Origin: Limnoglobus roseus | Lineage (GTDB): Bacteria > Planctomycetota > Planctomycetia > Gemmatales > Gemmataceae | Assembly: GCF_008254045.1 (NCBI RefSeq) | Contig: NZ_CP042425.1 | Coordinates: forward strand, 3,472,001-3,536,000 | Length of the DNA stretch: 64,000 nucleotides | Direction: 5' to 3' | Part shown: piece by piece, positions 7,801 through 16,385 of the stretch | Layout: every line of letters starts with the position of its first letter | Numbering within the stretch: position 1 is the stretch's first letter | The notes under the pieces: model-generated | Databases searched by the model: none | What the model saw: the letters and a program-made list of their open reading frames with translations, nothing else | What the model was told of the DNA's origin: nothing | Made by a program: the position numbers and the translations under genes

Positions 7801-9180
7801 ATGCTTGAAACCTTCGACGTGATCCTTCTCGGGGCCGGGCAAGCGGGGAACCCGCTGTCGCGGTCGTTGTCGGCCGCCGGCAAACGGGTCGCGCTGATCG
7901 AGCGCAGTGAGATCGGCGGGTCGTGCGTGAACGTCGGCTGCACGCCGACGAAGACGATGGTGGCGAGCGCCCGCGTGGCCCACCTCGCCCGGCGTGCGGC
8001 CGAGTTCGGGGTGCGGATCGGCGACGTGCGCGTGCAGATGGAAGACGTTCGCCGCCGGAAGAACGACATCGTCGAGCGATCGCGGGCCTCTAGCGAACGT
8101 CAACTACAAGACCGCGAGGGGCTGACCCTGATTCGCGGTGCAGCGGCGTTCACCGGACCGAAGGCCGTTCGCGTTTCGCTTCGCGACGGCGGCACTCGCG
8201 ACCTGACGGCCCCGATCGTGGTCGTAAACACCGGCTGTCGCCCGGCCCGACCGGACCTGCCGGGGTTGGACCGCGTTCCGTTTCTCGATTCGACTTCGAT
8301 CCTGGACCTCGGCGAAGTGCCGGAGCACCTGATCGTCCTCGGCGGCGGGTACATCGGGCTGGAGTTCGCCCAGATGTTCCGGCGATTCGGCAGCCGCGTG
8401 ACGATCGTCCATCGCGGCGAGCAGTTGTTGAGGAAAGAAGACGCCGACGTGGCCGAGGCGATTGCCGACATTCTCCGCGAGGACGGCATCGAAGTCTTGC
8501 TCCGAACGGAATCCCTCCGCGTGACGGGCAGCGTCGAACTCGCCGTGCGAACGCCGGACGGCGAGCCCACCCTGACCGGCTCACACCTGCTAATCGCGAC
8601 GGGGCGGACGCCGAACACCGACGACCTGAACCTGACGGCGGCCGGCATCGCGGCCGATGAGAAGGGCTTCATCCCGGTGAACGAGCGGTTGGAGACGAAC
8701 GTGGAGGGCGTCTTTGCGCTCGGCGACGTGAACGGCGGCCCGGCCTTCACGCACGTCTCGCACAACGACAACCAAATCTTCCGCGAGAACCTGCTGCACC
8801 ACGCCGGCCGCACGACGCACGATCGGCTCATCCCGCACACCATCTTCCTCGACCCGCAACTCGGCCGCGTCGGGCTGACCGAGAAGGAAGCTCGCGAGAA
8901 GGGGCTGAAGGTTCACGTCGCGAAGTTGCCGATGAAGCGGATCGCCCGGGCCTTCGAGATCGGTGAGACCCGCGGCTTCCTGAAGGCGGTAGTAGACGCG
9001 AAGACCGACCGCATCCTCGGCTGTGCCGCCCTCGGCGTCGAAGGCGGCGAAGTGATGGCGATGGTGCAGATTGCCATGATGGGCAACCTGCCGTACCAAC
9101 GGCTCCGCGACGATATGTTCGCGCACCCGACCCTGGCGAGAGGACTGAACGCACTATTCAGCAATTTTGAAGGAGAGTGA
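7801..9180 (+). CDS. FAD-dependent pyridine nucleotide-disulfide oxidoreductase (mercuric reductase/lipoamide dehydrogenase-like)
   Basis: The protein has 459 residues. The ATG at 7801 follows GAGGGG, and an upstream in-frame start only adds unlike sequence. The FAD-binding motif GAGQAG is at 11-16, the redox disulfide CVNVGC at 42-47, the NAD(P)-binding GGGYIG at 181-186, a second FAD-contact GDVNG follows, and the C-terminal dimerisation domain is complete. There is no heavy-metal-binding N-terminal domain and no C-terminal Cys pair, so true mercuric reductase activity is unlikely. In the C-terminal active-site motif, normally HPTxxE, the sequence is HPTLAR (442-447), so the glutamate that normally pairs with the histidine is arginine. 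The substrate is unknown. Confidence 0.82.
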   Translation: MLETFDVILLGAGQAGNPLSRSLSAAGKRVALIERSEIGGSCVNVGCTPTKTMVASARVAHLARRAAEFGVRIGDVRVQMEDVRRRKNDIVERSRASSERQLQDREGLTLIRGAAAFTGPKAVRVSLRDGGTRDLTAPIVVVNTGCRPARPDLPGLDRVPFLDSTSILDLGEVPEHLIVLGGGYIGLEFAQMFRRFGSRVTIVHRGEQLLRKEDADVAEAIADILREDGIEVLLRTESLRVTGSVELAVRTPDGEPTLTGSHLLIATGRTPNTDDLNLTAAGIAADEKGFIPVNERLETNVEGVFALGDVNGGPAFTHVSHNDNQIFRENLLHHAGRTTHDRLIPHTIFLDPQLGRVGLTEKEAREKGLKVHVAKLPMKRIARAFEIGETRGFLKAVVDAKTDRILGCAALGVEGGEVMAMVQIAMMGNLPYQRLRDDMFAHPTLARGLNALFSNFEGE

Positions 9181-9187
9181 CCGAATT

Positions 9188-9253
9188 TGGAACCCAGAGC
9201 GGAAGCGACGGGGTGGGGGCCCTACCACCCCGTCGCTTCCGCTCTGGGTTCCA
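9188..9253. terminator. Palindrome family B, copy 1 (29-bp perfect arms)
   Basis: The arms at 9188-9216 and 9225-9253 are perfectly complementary with an 8-nt loop. It lies between two convergent genes and can stop transcription from both sides. The outer 28 nt of each arm are identical to the palindrome at 16310-16382. Confidence 0.85.
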
Positions 9254-9262
9254 GAAATACGC

Positions 9263-10249
9263 CTACCCTTTCTTGAAGTCCGCGAGTGCCGCCGCCATCC
9301 CCTCGGCGAAGTGCGTCCGCGGCGTGTACCCCAACACGGCGCGGGCCTTCGCGATGCTGAAATCGAGGTTCAGTCCGGCGAATTTCAGCGTGGCCTGCGT
9401 GATCCGCGGTGGGTGCGGCTTGTTCTTGCGACGGAAGACACGCTCCCGCCACGTCGCCAGCCGGCGGGCCAGCCACAGCGGGATCGACCGCTTCGGCCGC
9501 GGCAGCCCCAACCCGTCGGCCACCGTCTCGAAGAACTGCCGCTTCGTGACGAACTCGCCGTCGGTGATGTTGAACACCTCGCCGACGGCCTTCTCGTTAT
9601 CCACGGCCAGCAGACATGCCTCGGCGATGTTGCCGACGTAGGTCGTGTTAAGCGCGTACCGGCCGCCGGCTATGTAAACGATGCTCTTCTCTTTCAGGCG
9701 GTCCACCAAACGCGGCAACACGGACCGATCCCGCGGGCCGTACACGAACCCCGGCCGAAGAATCGTGATCGGCAGTTGGAACTGCCGCACGTACTCCAAG
9801 GCCAGTTTCTCGCTCTCGACCTTCGACTGCGTGTAGCCGTCGATGTGATTGTCCGGCAGCGGTTCGCCCTCGTCGGTCCCCTCGTGGTGGCGGGCTTCGT
9901 AAACGCCGAGGCTGGACACGTGAACGAACCGCTTCAGTGGCTTCCCTTTTACGGCATCGAGCAGCGTCCGCAAGCCCTCGACGTTCACCCGGCGGTAGTC
10001 CTCGACCGGCCCCCAGTCGCCGACTTTCGCGGCCGCGTGGATGACCGCGTCGACGCCGTCCACCGCTTTCGCCACGGCAGTCGCGTCGGTGAGGTCGCCG
10101 GGCACGATCTCGGCGTTCAGTGACTTCAGGTGCGCGAGATCAGCCGTGGGCCGGGCAAGGGCGCGAACCGTGATGCCGCGGGCGTGTGCCAAGTCGGCAA
10201 CGTGACTGCCGACGAATCCGGTCGCGCCGGTGATGAGGTACGTGGTCAA
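9263..10249 (-). CDS. NAD-dependent epimerase/dehydratase (extended SDR)
   Basis: The protein has 328 residues, a full-length extended short-chain dehydrogenase. The Rossmann motif GATGFVGS is at 8-15, a serine pair at 112-113 and the catalytic YTQSK at 139-143. The family converts nucleotide sugars or reduces sterol- and flavonol-type ketones in the cytoplasm. Nothing in the neighbourhood points to a particular substrate. It shares a divergent intergenic region with the sulfatase at 10375. Confidence 0.85.
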   Translation of the reverse strand: MTTYLITGATGFVGSHVADLAHARGITVRALARPTADLAHLKSLNAEIVPGDLTDATAVAKAVDGVDAVIHAAAKVGDWGPVEDYRRVNVEGLRTLLDAVKGKPLKRFVHVSSLGVYEARHHEGTDEGEPLPDNHIDGYTQSKVESEKLALEYVRQFQLPITILRPGFVYGPRDRSVLPRLVDRLKEKSIVYIAGGRYALNTTYVGNIAEACLLAVDNEKAVGEVFNITDGEFVTKRQFFETVADGLGLPRPKRSIPLWLARRLATWRERVFRRKNKPHPPRITQATLKFAGLNLDFSIAKARAVLGYTPRTHFAEGMAAALADFKKG

Positions 10250-10285
10250 AACGGGAACTCCGTGGGAAGGTTGGGATTAGATTAC

Positions 10286-10321
10286 GCGAAAGCCCAGGGA
10301 CGGCCGTCCCTGGGCTTTCGC
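10286..10321. repeat. Palindrome family A, copy 2 (36-bp perfect palindrome)
   Basis: The 18-bp arms are perfectly complementary with no loop. It sits between two divergently transcribed genes, where a terminator is not needed. The central 27 nt match the palindrome at 3060-3086 with two differences, which supports a dispersed repeat element. Confidence 0.8.
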
Positions 10322-10335
10322 CCAGAAGATTGCCA

Positions 10336-10341
10336 TATACT
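10336..10341 (+). promoter_or_regulatory. Candidate -10 element of the sulfatase gene
   Basis: TATACT (5/6 match) lies 33 nt before the ATG at 10375, directly after the family A palindrome. No clear -35 is visible. Confidence 0.35.
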
Positions 10342-10374
10342 GAGCCGCAGTTCTCTTTTCTCGCGGGGTTCGCC

Positions 10375-11769
10375 ATGCGACTCTTCCTCTCCTTCGTCGG
10401 GCTGTTGTTCGCGGTCGCTGCGGCATTCGCCGACGCGAAGAAGCCGAACCTCGTCGTGATGATGACCGACGACCAGCGGTTCGACTTCCTGAGTTGTGCC
10501 GGGCACCCGTTCCTGAAGACGCCGAACATCGACCGCATCGCGAAGGAAGGGGCGCACTTCAAGAACGCCTTCGTCACCAACGCGCTCTGCGCGCCGAGCC
10601 GGGCCACCTTGATGACCGGCCTGTACTCGCACGGCAACGGCGTTCTCGACAACATGGGCACGAAACTCCGCGAGGACGTGCCGTGGATGCCGGACCTGCT
10701 GCGGGCGAACGGGTATGAGGTCGGGTTCGTCGGCAAGTCGCACGTGCCGGGGCACTTTCGGCAGAAGACGTGGGACTACTACTTCGGCTTCACCGGGCAG
10801 GGGCAGTACGCGAAGCCGGTGATCGCCGAGACGGGGCCGGACGGCAAAATCGGGCCGGACAAGGCGTATGACGGCTGGATCGACGACGTGACCACCGACC
10901 ACGCCATCAACTGGATGAAGAAGGACCGCGGCGACAAGCCGTTCTGCCTGTTCCTGTTCTTCAAGACGCCGCACCGCCAGTGGGTGCCGCCGGCGCGCCA
11001 CAAGGAGACCTACAAGGACGCCGTCGTGAAGAAGCCGGCCCTGTGGGACGACCCGGGCCAGGGCAAGCCGCGGGCATTCCTGCAAGCGGCGAATATGTTC
11101 GGCCAGTACCCGGACGTCCACAACTACGATGAGATGATCCGCGACTACTGCCGGTGCCTGACGGCCGTGGACGACAACGTCGGCAAGGTTCTGGCCGCCC
11201 TCGACGCGATGAAGGTGGCCGACGACACGATGGTGATGTACACATCCGACAACGGCTTCTTCCTCGGCGAGTGGCAGCGGTTCGACAAGCGGTTCATGCA
11301 CGACGTGTCGATCCGCGTGCCGATGCTGGTCCGCCACCCCAAGAGCGTGAAGGCCGGCCAGACACCGACGGGGATGGTGCTGAACGTGGACATCGCCCCG
11401 ACGCTGCTGAACTTCGCGGGCGTGCCGTACCCGAACACGATGCACGGCCGGAGCATGACCGAGTTGATCGCCGAGCCGAAGGCGACCGACAACGTGAAGC
11501 CGTGGCGGGATTCGTGGTACTACGAGTACCACGAATTCCCGGACGCCTCGCACAACGTCAACAAGCACCGCGGCGTGCGGACGGAGCAGTACAAGTTCAT
11601 CCACTACTACGACCCGCCGTTCAAGTTCGCCCAGGAGTTCGAACTGTACGACCTGAAGGCCGACCCGGAGGAGCGGACGAACCTCGCCAACCGGCCGAAG
11701 TTCAAGCCGGTCGTGGACGAGATGAAGGCGAAACTGGAGAAGCTGCGGGCCGAAGTGGGAGCGAAGTAG
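10375..11769 (+). CDS. Secreted sulfatase (formylglycine-dependent)
   Basis: The protein has 464 residues. The start at 10375 begins a signal peptide (about 1-19). The metal-binding TDDQR is at 31-35, and the sulfatase signature CAPSRATLMTG begins at C72, the residue converted to formylglycine. A conserved SDNGFFLGEW segment and a C-terminal ELYDLKADPEERTNL, typical of type I sulfatases, follow. It hydrolyses sulfate esters, probably of polysaccharides, outside the cytoplasm. It is one of two sulfatases in the window, in line with the family's expansion in Planctomycetota. Its stop is only 9 bp from the converging gene at 11779, with no hairpin between them. Confidence 0.9.
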   Translation: MRLFLSFVGLLFAVAAAFADAKKPNLVVMMTDDQRFDFLSCAGHPFLKTPNIDRIAKEGAHFKNAFVTNALCAPSRATLMTGLYSHGNGVLDNMGTKLREDVPWMPDLLRANGYEVGFVGKSHVPGHFRQKTWDYYFGFTGQGQYAKPVIAETGPDGKIGPDKAYDGWIDDVTTDHAINWMKKDRGDKPFCLFLFFKTPHRQWVPPARHKETYKDAVVKKPALWDDPGQGKPRAFLQAANMFGQYPDVHNYDEMIRDYCRCLTAVDDNVGKVLAALDAMKVADDTMVMYTSDNGFFLGEWQRFDKRFMHDVSIRVPMLVRHPKSVKAGQTPTGMVLNVDIAPTLLNFAGVPYPNTMHGRSMTELIAEPKATDNVKPWRDSWYYEYHEFPDASHNVNKHRGVRTEQYKFIHYYDPPFKFAQEFELYDLKADPEERTNLANRPKFKPVVDEMKAKLEKLRAEVGAK

Positions 11770-11778
11770 ACCCGGCCT

Positions 11779-12216
11779 TCACGGGGCGTCGGGTTGGCGC
11801 TCGTGCCGCTGTAGGTATTCGACGCCGGTGTTAAGTTCTTTCCCCCAGGACAGTACGAGGCCCGTCTCGTCTGCCGTGACGATCCGATACCGGGTCACCG
11901 TGTTGCTGAAGAGCGGCTCGCGGAAGCGATCCCGCACCGACTCGATCCATCCGGGCGGTTCGGCAGTCACGGGTTCAAGAATAAGCATTCGCCCGGCCAC
12001 CCTCCACCGGATGGCCGTCCCTCCACTTGGCGAGGAAAGGGTTCCGTCCGGGTTGTAGCGGACGACGTGCCTCTGCCCGTCAGGGTCGGTCGAGGAGTAG
12101 GTGCCGGGCACCCACCTCGCGACGGATGCCCACCACGCATAGCCGTACAGCGCGGCCGTGCCGGCCATGACAACCAGCACGGCAACGAGCCACCGCCGTC
12201 GAGACTTCGAGGGCAT
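11779..12216 (-). CDS. Small membrane-anchored protein of unknown function
   Basis: The protein has 145 residues. A basic start (KSRRRW) and one N-terminal membrane segment (LVAVLVVMAGTAALYGYAWW) are followed by an exported domain of about 110 residues rich in beta strands, with VPGTYSSTDPDG and a WRVAGRMLIL strand. The pattern recalls small lipocalin-like domains, but no family is recognised. It follows the glycosyltransferase gene by 18 bp and may be co-transcribed. Confidence 0.6.
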   Translation of the reverse strand: MPSKSRRRWLVAVLVVMAGTAALYGYAWWASVARWVPGTYSSTDPDGQRHVVRYNPDGTLSSPSGGTAIRWRVAGRMLILEPVTAEPPGWIESVRDRFREPLFSNTVTRYRIVTADETGLVLSWGKELNTGVEYLQRHERQPDAP

Positions 12217-12234
12217 GTCTTGATCTCCGCGGCC

Positions 12235-14100
12235 CTACCGTGTCCAGAAGTTGATGTTCTGCGAGGCGTCGAAGACGTCCGTGTCGTACTCGATCGTGCC
12301 GATCGGGTTCTTCAGTTCGTGGACGATGTACCGGCCGTGGCCGCCGCCGGAGCGGAACACAGCCGGCTGATTGCACGGGAACAGCTTCTTGGCCCCGACC
12401 GGGATCGAAACCGGCAGTAGGTCGTCGCCCGCCGTCTTCATCTCCGCAAACGTCGGCGAATCGCTCGGCACCGGGACGTAAAATCGGTACAGGTCGCTGA
12501 CCACGTACTTCGCCTTCGGCAGCGCGTTCTCGACGAGTTCCTTCCGCATCCACGCATACGTCTCCCGGCTAATCAGGGGCGTATCGACGTGCATGAACCG
12601 GAATGCCGGCCGGCCGGTCAGGCCGAGGTAAATCGCGTGCGGCGACGAGTGCCAGCAGACCACGTCCTCGGCCGTCGCCCCGCGGGCCCGGAACCACGCC
12701 GCCACTTCCTCGGCCTCTTCCACCGAGATCGACGGGAATGAGCCGGGGTAGTTCAGCAAGGCGAGTTGATCCTGTCGCCGGGCATACTCTGCCCCTTCCA
12801 GGTGCTTCCAGCAGTCCGGCCATCGGGCCAGCCGTGGACCGTCCACCAGCGCGTGGCACGGGATGAAGTCCCACACCTGGGAGAAGGAATCTTCGACGCG
12901 CTTCATCCGCTCGTAGAGCCGCGGGGAGTACATGACGGCCTGGTAGAACATCGACGACAAAATGAGGTACGCGAAGCAGAGCGGCACGACCGCCCAGCGG
13001 TGGGCCGCGAAGATCGCCAACGTCAGCAGCGTTTCGGCGACGTGCGCGTAGGGGAACTGCCGTTGAAGGACGAACGACTGGAACAGCCACGACAAGAAGA
13101 GAGCCCCCATCATCGCGCGTGTCATTCGCTGTTGCGCGTCCGACGCGGGCGTGTACAGCCACCGCGGCAGCCACGACAGCCACCGTGGCGGCGGGCGGTC
13201 TTGGCCGCCCCAGTGGACGGCCGCGAGGTCGCACAGCGACAGAACGATCGCCAGCGGTTGGAAGAACATCCACGGCACGAAGTGGAACGGGTGGCTGAGG
13301 AACCGCCAGCCGATCTCCGAGAAGATGTAGACGGTGTAGTGCGGGTTCCACGCCGTGAACACTTCCACGAAGTACGGCCACGTCCCGGTCCCGACCAGCC
13401 ACGCGATGCCGGCCGCACCGAGAAGCACGCCGGCGGACAGGTTGCCGAGGAAGTCGGGCACGGTGGACTTCCACCGGCCGTCGGCCGTCACCCGGCGGGC
13501 CGAGAACAGCCACACCGCCGCCGCCGGGAAGACGACGTGCGGCTTGATCCAGACGGCCGACGCCCACAACAGCCCTTCGAGGAAGCCCTTCGCGAAGGCG
13601 TGCTCCGGTGTTCGCCGCAGTCGGATCACGACGGCCGCGAGCGCCGGCAGGAACATCCACACGTCCCGCTGCGCGTGACAGAATTCCGTCGTAAACGGGT
13701 ACAGCGCCGCCGCCCCGGCCGTCATCCACGCCAGCCCGACGCGGTTCGCCCCGGCCCACCGGGCCAGTCGAAGGAGCAGCACGACGGTCGTGGTGACGAT
13801 GGCCAGGTCAACCACCCGCACCGCCTCCGTGCTCGGCCCGAGCGTGCGGCGGATGGCGACGAGCAGCCAGACGAAGCCGGGCAGGTTGGTGTCGAACACG
13901 TCGCGGTAGTGGACGCCGCCGGTCATCATCGTGCGGGCGGCCATTTCGTAGAGCGTCAGGTCGCACCACGGCGGCATCCGCAGGAACAGCGGCACGCCGA
14001 TGACGAGCAAGACCGCCGCGAGTGCCCACCCCAGCCACTCCCACCGCCACGGCAAATAGGAACCGGGCGGGGTCGGCGTCGACGAAGGCGGGGTGGTCAT
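12235..14100 (-). CDS. GT-C type membrane glycosyltransferase (GT39/ArnT-like)
   Basis: The protein has 621 residues. The start at 14100 opens directly before the first membrane segment, and the frame upstream of it is unlike protein. About ten hydrophobic segments follow. The first periplasmic loop carries D47 in WCDLTLYEMAA and FDTNLPG near 69, the acidic loop-1 arrangement of GT-C enzymes that use polyprenyl-phosphate sugars. A soluble C-terminal domain of about 220 residues (from about 400) contains FRARGATAEDVVCWHSS. Likely role: transfer of a sugar to a lipid or protein on the periplasmic face. The acceptor is unknown. Confidence 0.72.
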   Translation of the reverse strand: MTTPPSSTPTPPGSYLPWRWEWLGWALAAVLLVIGVPLFLRMPPWCDLTLYEMAARTMMTGGVHYRDVFDTNLPGFVWLLVAIRRTLGPSTEAVRVVDLAIVTTTVVLLLRLARWAGANRVGLAWMTAGAAALYPFTTEFCHAQRDVWMFLPALAAVVIRLRRTPEHAFAKGFLEGLLWASAVWIKPHVVFPAAAVWLFSARRVTADGRWKSTVPDFLGNLSAGVLLGAAGIAWLVGTGTWPYFVEVFTAWNPHYTVYIFSEIGWRFLSHPFHFVPWMFFQPLAIVLSLCDLAAVHWGGQDRPPPRWLSWLPRWLYTPASDAQQRMTRAMMGALFLSWLFQSFVLQRQFPYAHVAETLLTLAIFAAHRWAVVPLCFAYLILSSMFYQAVMYSPRLYERMKRVEDSFSQVWDFIPCHALVDGPRLARWPDCWKHLEGAEYARRQDQLALLNYPGSFPSISVEEAEEVAAWFRARGATAEDVVCWHSSPHAIYLGLTGRPAFRFMHVDTPLISRETYAWMRKELVENALPKAKYVVSDLYRFYVPVPSDSPTFAEMKTAGDDLLPVSIPVGAKKLFPCNQPAVFRSGGGHGRYIVHELKNPIGTIEYDTDVFDASQNINFWTR

Positions 14101-14159
14101 GGGCGGGGCCGTGAGGAATGGAAGCAAACAGTTAAGATATGGTCCCGCGGCCGTGGCGG

Positions 14160-15083
14160 TTATCCCGCGTCCGACGCGAACAACGAGTCGGCGAATTCTT
14201 CTATCCGTTCCCGCAGGGCGAGCTTCGCCCGCCACTCGGCCGGGATGCCGTCCTCCCCGTAGTACGCCCCTGCGATCTGCCCGTAGACCGCCCCGGTCGT
14301 GTCGGCATCGTCACCGAGGTTCACGGCCAGCAGGGCACCGTCGCGGAACGTGTCCGTTCGGTGGAACGCCCACAGGGCCGCTTCGAGGGACTTCACGACG
14401 TAGCCGGACCCCTTGATCTCGGGCGGTTCCGCGCCCTTGTAGAAGCCGGCGGCGATCGCGCGAATTTTCGGGGCCAACGTCTCGCGGAGCACGGCTTGCA
14501 CCGGTTCGAAGTCGTTACCCAGGACGGCAGCCTTGTCCCGCCCGTGCAACGCGGCCACGGTCAGCCCCGCGTAGTACCGGCACGCATCGACGCACTCAGC
14601 CGCCCCGTGGGTCGTCCGCGACGACTGCCCGGCGTAGAAGATCGCCCGATCCGGCTCGCGGCTCCACCGGATCGGCACCGGGGCTAACCGCATGAGGCTG
14701 CCGTTGCCACCGCACTCCGCGGCCGTCGGACCGGGGTACTCGGTCGGGTGGACTTCGAAGCTGTGCAACGCCGACCGCGTGACGTTGCCGATGTCGAAGC
14801 ACCGCCCCGTGGCACTGAGGTGCCCGTCGCGGTACCACCGGCAGTAGGTTTCCAGTTGGTGAATTGGGTCGAAGCCGTTCTTGGCGATCAGGCTTTCCGC
14901 GAGGCAGAGGGCCATCGACGTGTCGTCGGTCCACTGGCCCGGTTGGAGGCGGAACGGCCCGCCGCCGATCATGTCGGTGATCGGCGTGAACGTGCCCGGC
15001 GGTTTGAATTCCAGCGTGGTGCCGAGGGCATCGCCGACGGCCAGGCCGAGGAGACAGCCGCGGTGGCGGGATTGGGGCGTCAT
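14160..15083 (-). CDS. ADP-ribosylglycohydrolase (DraG/ARH family)
   Basis: The protein has 307 residues. The start at 15083 is chosen because the frame beyond it runs over the enolase-family gene. The family motifs are present: GLAVGDALG at 13-21, WTDDTSMALC at 51-60 (metal-binding acidic pair), GNGSLMRLAP, and near 253 GDDADTTGA with further Mg-binding aspartates. The enzymes remove ADP-ribose from proteins or free substrates in the cytoplasm. No nitrogenase or ADP-ribosyltransferase gene is nearby. It lies 38 bp downstream of the enolase-family gene. Confidence 0.85.
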   Translation of the reverse strand: MTPQSRHRGCLLGLAVGDALGTTLEFKPPGTFTPITDMIGGGPFRLQPGQWTDDTSMALCLAESLIAKNGFDPIHQLETYCRWYRDGHLSATGRCFDIGNVTRSALHSFEVHPTEYPGPTAAECGGNGSLMRLAPVPIRWSREPDRAIFYAGQSSRTTHGAAECVDACRYYAGLTVAALHGRDKAAVLGNDFEPVQAVLRETLAPKIRAIAAGFYKGAEPPEIKGSGYVVKSLEAALWAFHRTDTFRDGALLAVNLGDDADTTGAVYGQIAGAYYGEDGIPAEWRAKLALRERIEEFADSLFASDAG

Positions 15084-15121
15084 GGTGGTTCCCAAACGGA
15101 GGGCGGAAAGGACCAACACCT

Positions 15122-16291
15122 TCACCCGATCAGCATTTCCTTCCGCACGGTGATCGCGTCGAGCAGAACAGGGTTGGCGGCCACGCCGACGCCGCTGCCG
15201 GTGAGCATCGGTGCGCGGCCGCCGCGGCGGAAACTGATCTCTTCGAGGCTGACGTTTTTCGTGATGAGGTGCTTGTCGTAGCTGCCTTCGAGGAAGCGGA
15301 TGTCCTTCACGCTCGCGGCGAACATGCGGCCGGCCCCGGAGAGGATGGCCGTCTCGCCGACCTGACAGCCGAGTTGGTAGCCGAGGCCATTCCGCTTCGC
15401 GAACTCGGCGAGCCGCAGCGACGGGATGAAGCCGCCGCACTTGCTCAGCCGCAGGTTGAACAGGTCGCACCAGCCGTTCTGAAGTGCCCGCTCGGCGTCC
15501 ACCATCGAGCAGAGCGATTCGTCGAGCATGATCGGCGTCTTCACCTGCTTCCGCACGTCGGCCAGTGCCGCCACGTCTTCGTGCCGCACGGGTTGCTCGA
15601 CGCTACTGATGCCGAAGGGCTCCAGTTCGCGAATCTTCGCCGCGACTTCGCCCGGCGACCACGCCTCGTTGGCGTCCACGCGGAGGTCCATCTTCGACCC
15701 GACGCGCCCGCGGATGATTTTCAGCCGCTTCGCGTCGTTGTGCCCGGCGATGCCGACCTTCACCTTCACCTGCCGGAAGCCGTACAGGTACATCGCCCAG
15801 CCCATGATGCGGGCCTTCAGCCCCTTCGCCCCCATGATGATGCCGCTGTACCGGACCTCTTTGCGCGGCTCGTACAACTCCGGAGCGAGCAACTTCGTCA
15901 CGTTAATCAGCGGTTCGCCGAACGCCCGGCCGAAGGCGTCGAGGTACGCGAGTTCCACGGCACACCGGGCCGCGTTGCCCTGACAGCGGCGGTCGTCGCC
16001 GGGCACGGGGGCGAGTTGAATCTGCTCGGCGATCTTCACCGCTTCCGCGAAGTCGGCGGCGGGCTTGAGTTGCTTTCCGAGGTCGCTCTTCCGCAGCAAC
16101 TCGATCACCGAGTCAATCGTCTCGCCGGTGACGTAGTCCCGCGGCACGCCTTCGCCGTATCCGGTCGAGCCGTCGCCGAGCTTGATTCGCACGACGACGT
16201 TGTCCGTCTCGGTGCGGACGTGCGAGGCGTGCTTGATCGGCTTCTTCAGCGGCACGCGGACGTGCCGAACTTCCAACTCGACGACGCGCAT
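15122..16291 (-). CDS. Enolase-superfamily enzyme (muconate-lactonizing/mandelate racemase type)
   Basis: The protein has 389 residues, full length for the superfamily. The N-terminal capping domain is followed by the barrel with the expected residues: K176 and K178 in QVKVKVG, metal ligands D206 (RVDANEAW), E232 (VEQPV) and D257 (LDESL), and K284 in LSKCGG. The KxK and second Lys arrangement is that of the muconate-lactonizing subgroup, which includes dipeptide epimerases and o-succinylbenzoate synthase. No menaquinone or peptidoglycan-recycling genes are adjacent, so the substrate is open. Confidence 0.82.
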   Translation of the reverse strand: MRVVELEVRHVRVPLKKPIKHASHVRTETDNVVVRIKLGDGSTGYGEGVPRDYVTGETIDSVIELLRKSDLGKQLKPAADFAEAVKIAEQIQLAPVPGDDRRCQGNAARCAVELAYLDAFGRAFGEPLINVTKLLAPELYEPRKEVRYSGIIMGAKGLKARIMGWAMYLYGFRQVKVKVGIAGHNDAKRLKIIRGRVGSKMDLRVDANEAWSPGEVAAKIRELEPFGISSVEQPVRHEDVAALADVRKQVKTPIMLDESLCSMVDAERALQNGWCDLFNLRLSKCGGFIPSLRLAEFAKRNGLGYQLGCQVGETAILSGAGRMFAASVKDIRFLEGSYDKHLITKNVSLEEISFRRGGRAPMLTGSGVGVAANPVLLDAITVRKEMLIG

Positions 16292-16309
16292 GAATGAACT
16301 CGATTGATT

Positions 16310-16382
16310 TTGGAACCCAGAGCGGAAGCGACGGGGTGCGGAGACCGTCTCCGCACCCCGTCGCTTCCGCTCTGGGTTCCAA
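16310..16382. terminator. Palindrome family B, copy 2 (36-bp perfect arms)
   Basis: The arms at 16310-16345 and 16347-16382 are perfectly complementary around one central base. It lies 3 bp past the stop of the squalene-cyclase-like gene and can terminate it. Its outer 28 nt per arm are identical to those at 9188-9253. Confidence 0.85.
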
Positions 16383-16385
16383 GAA

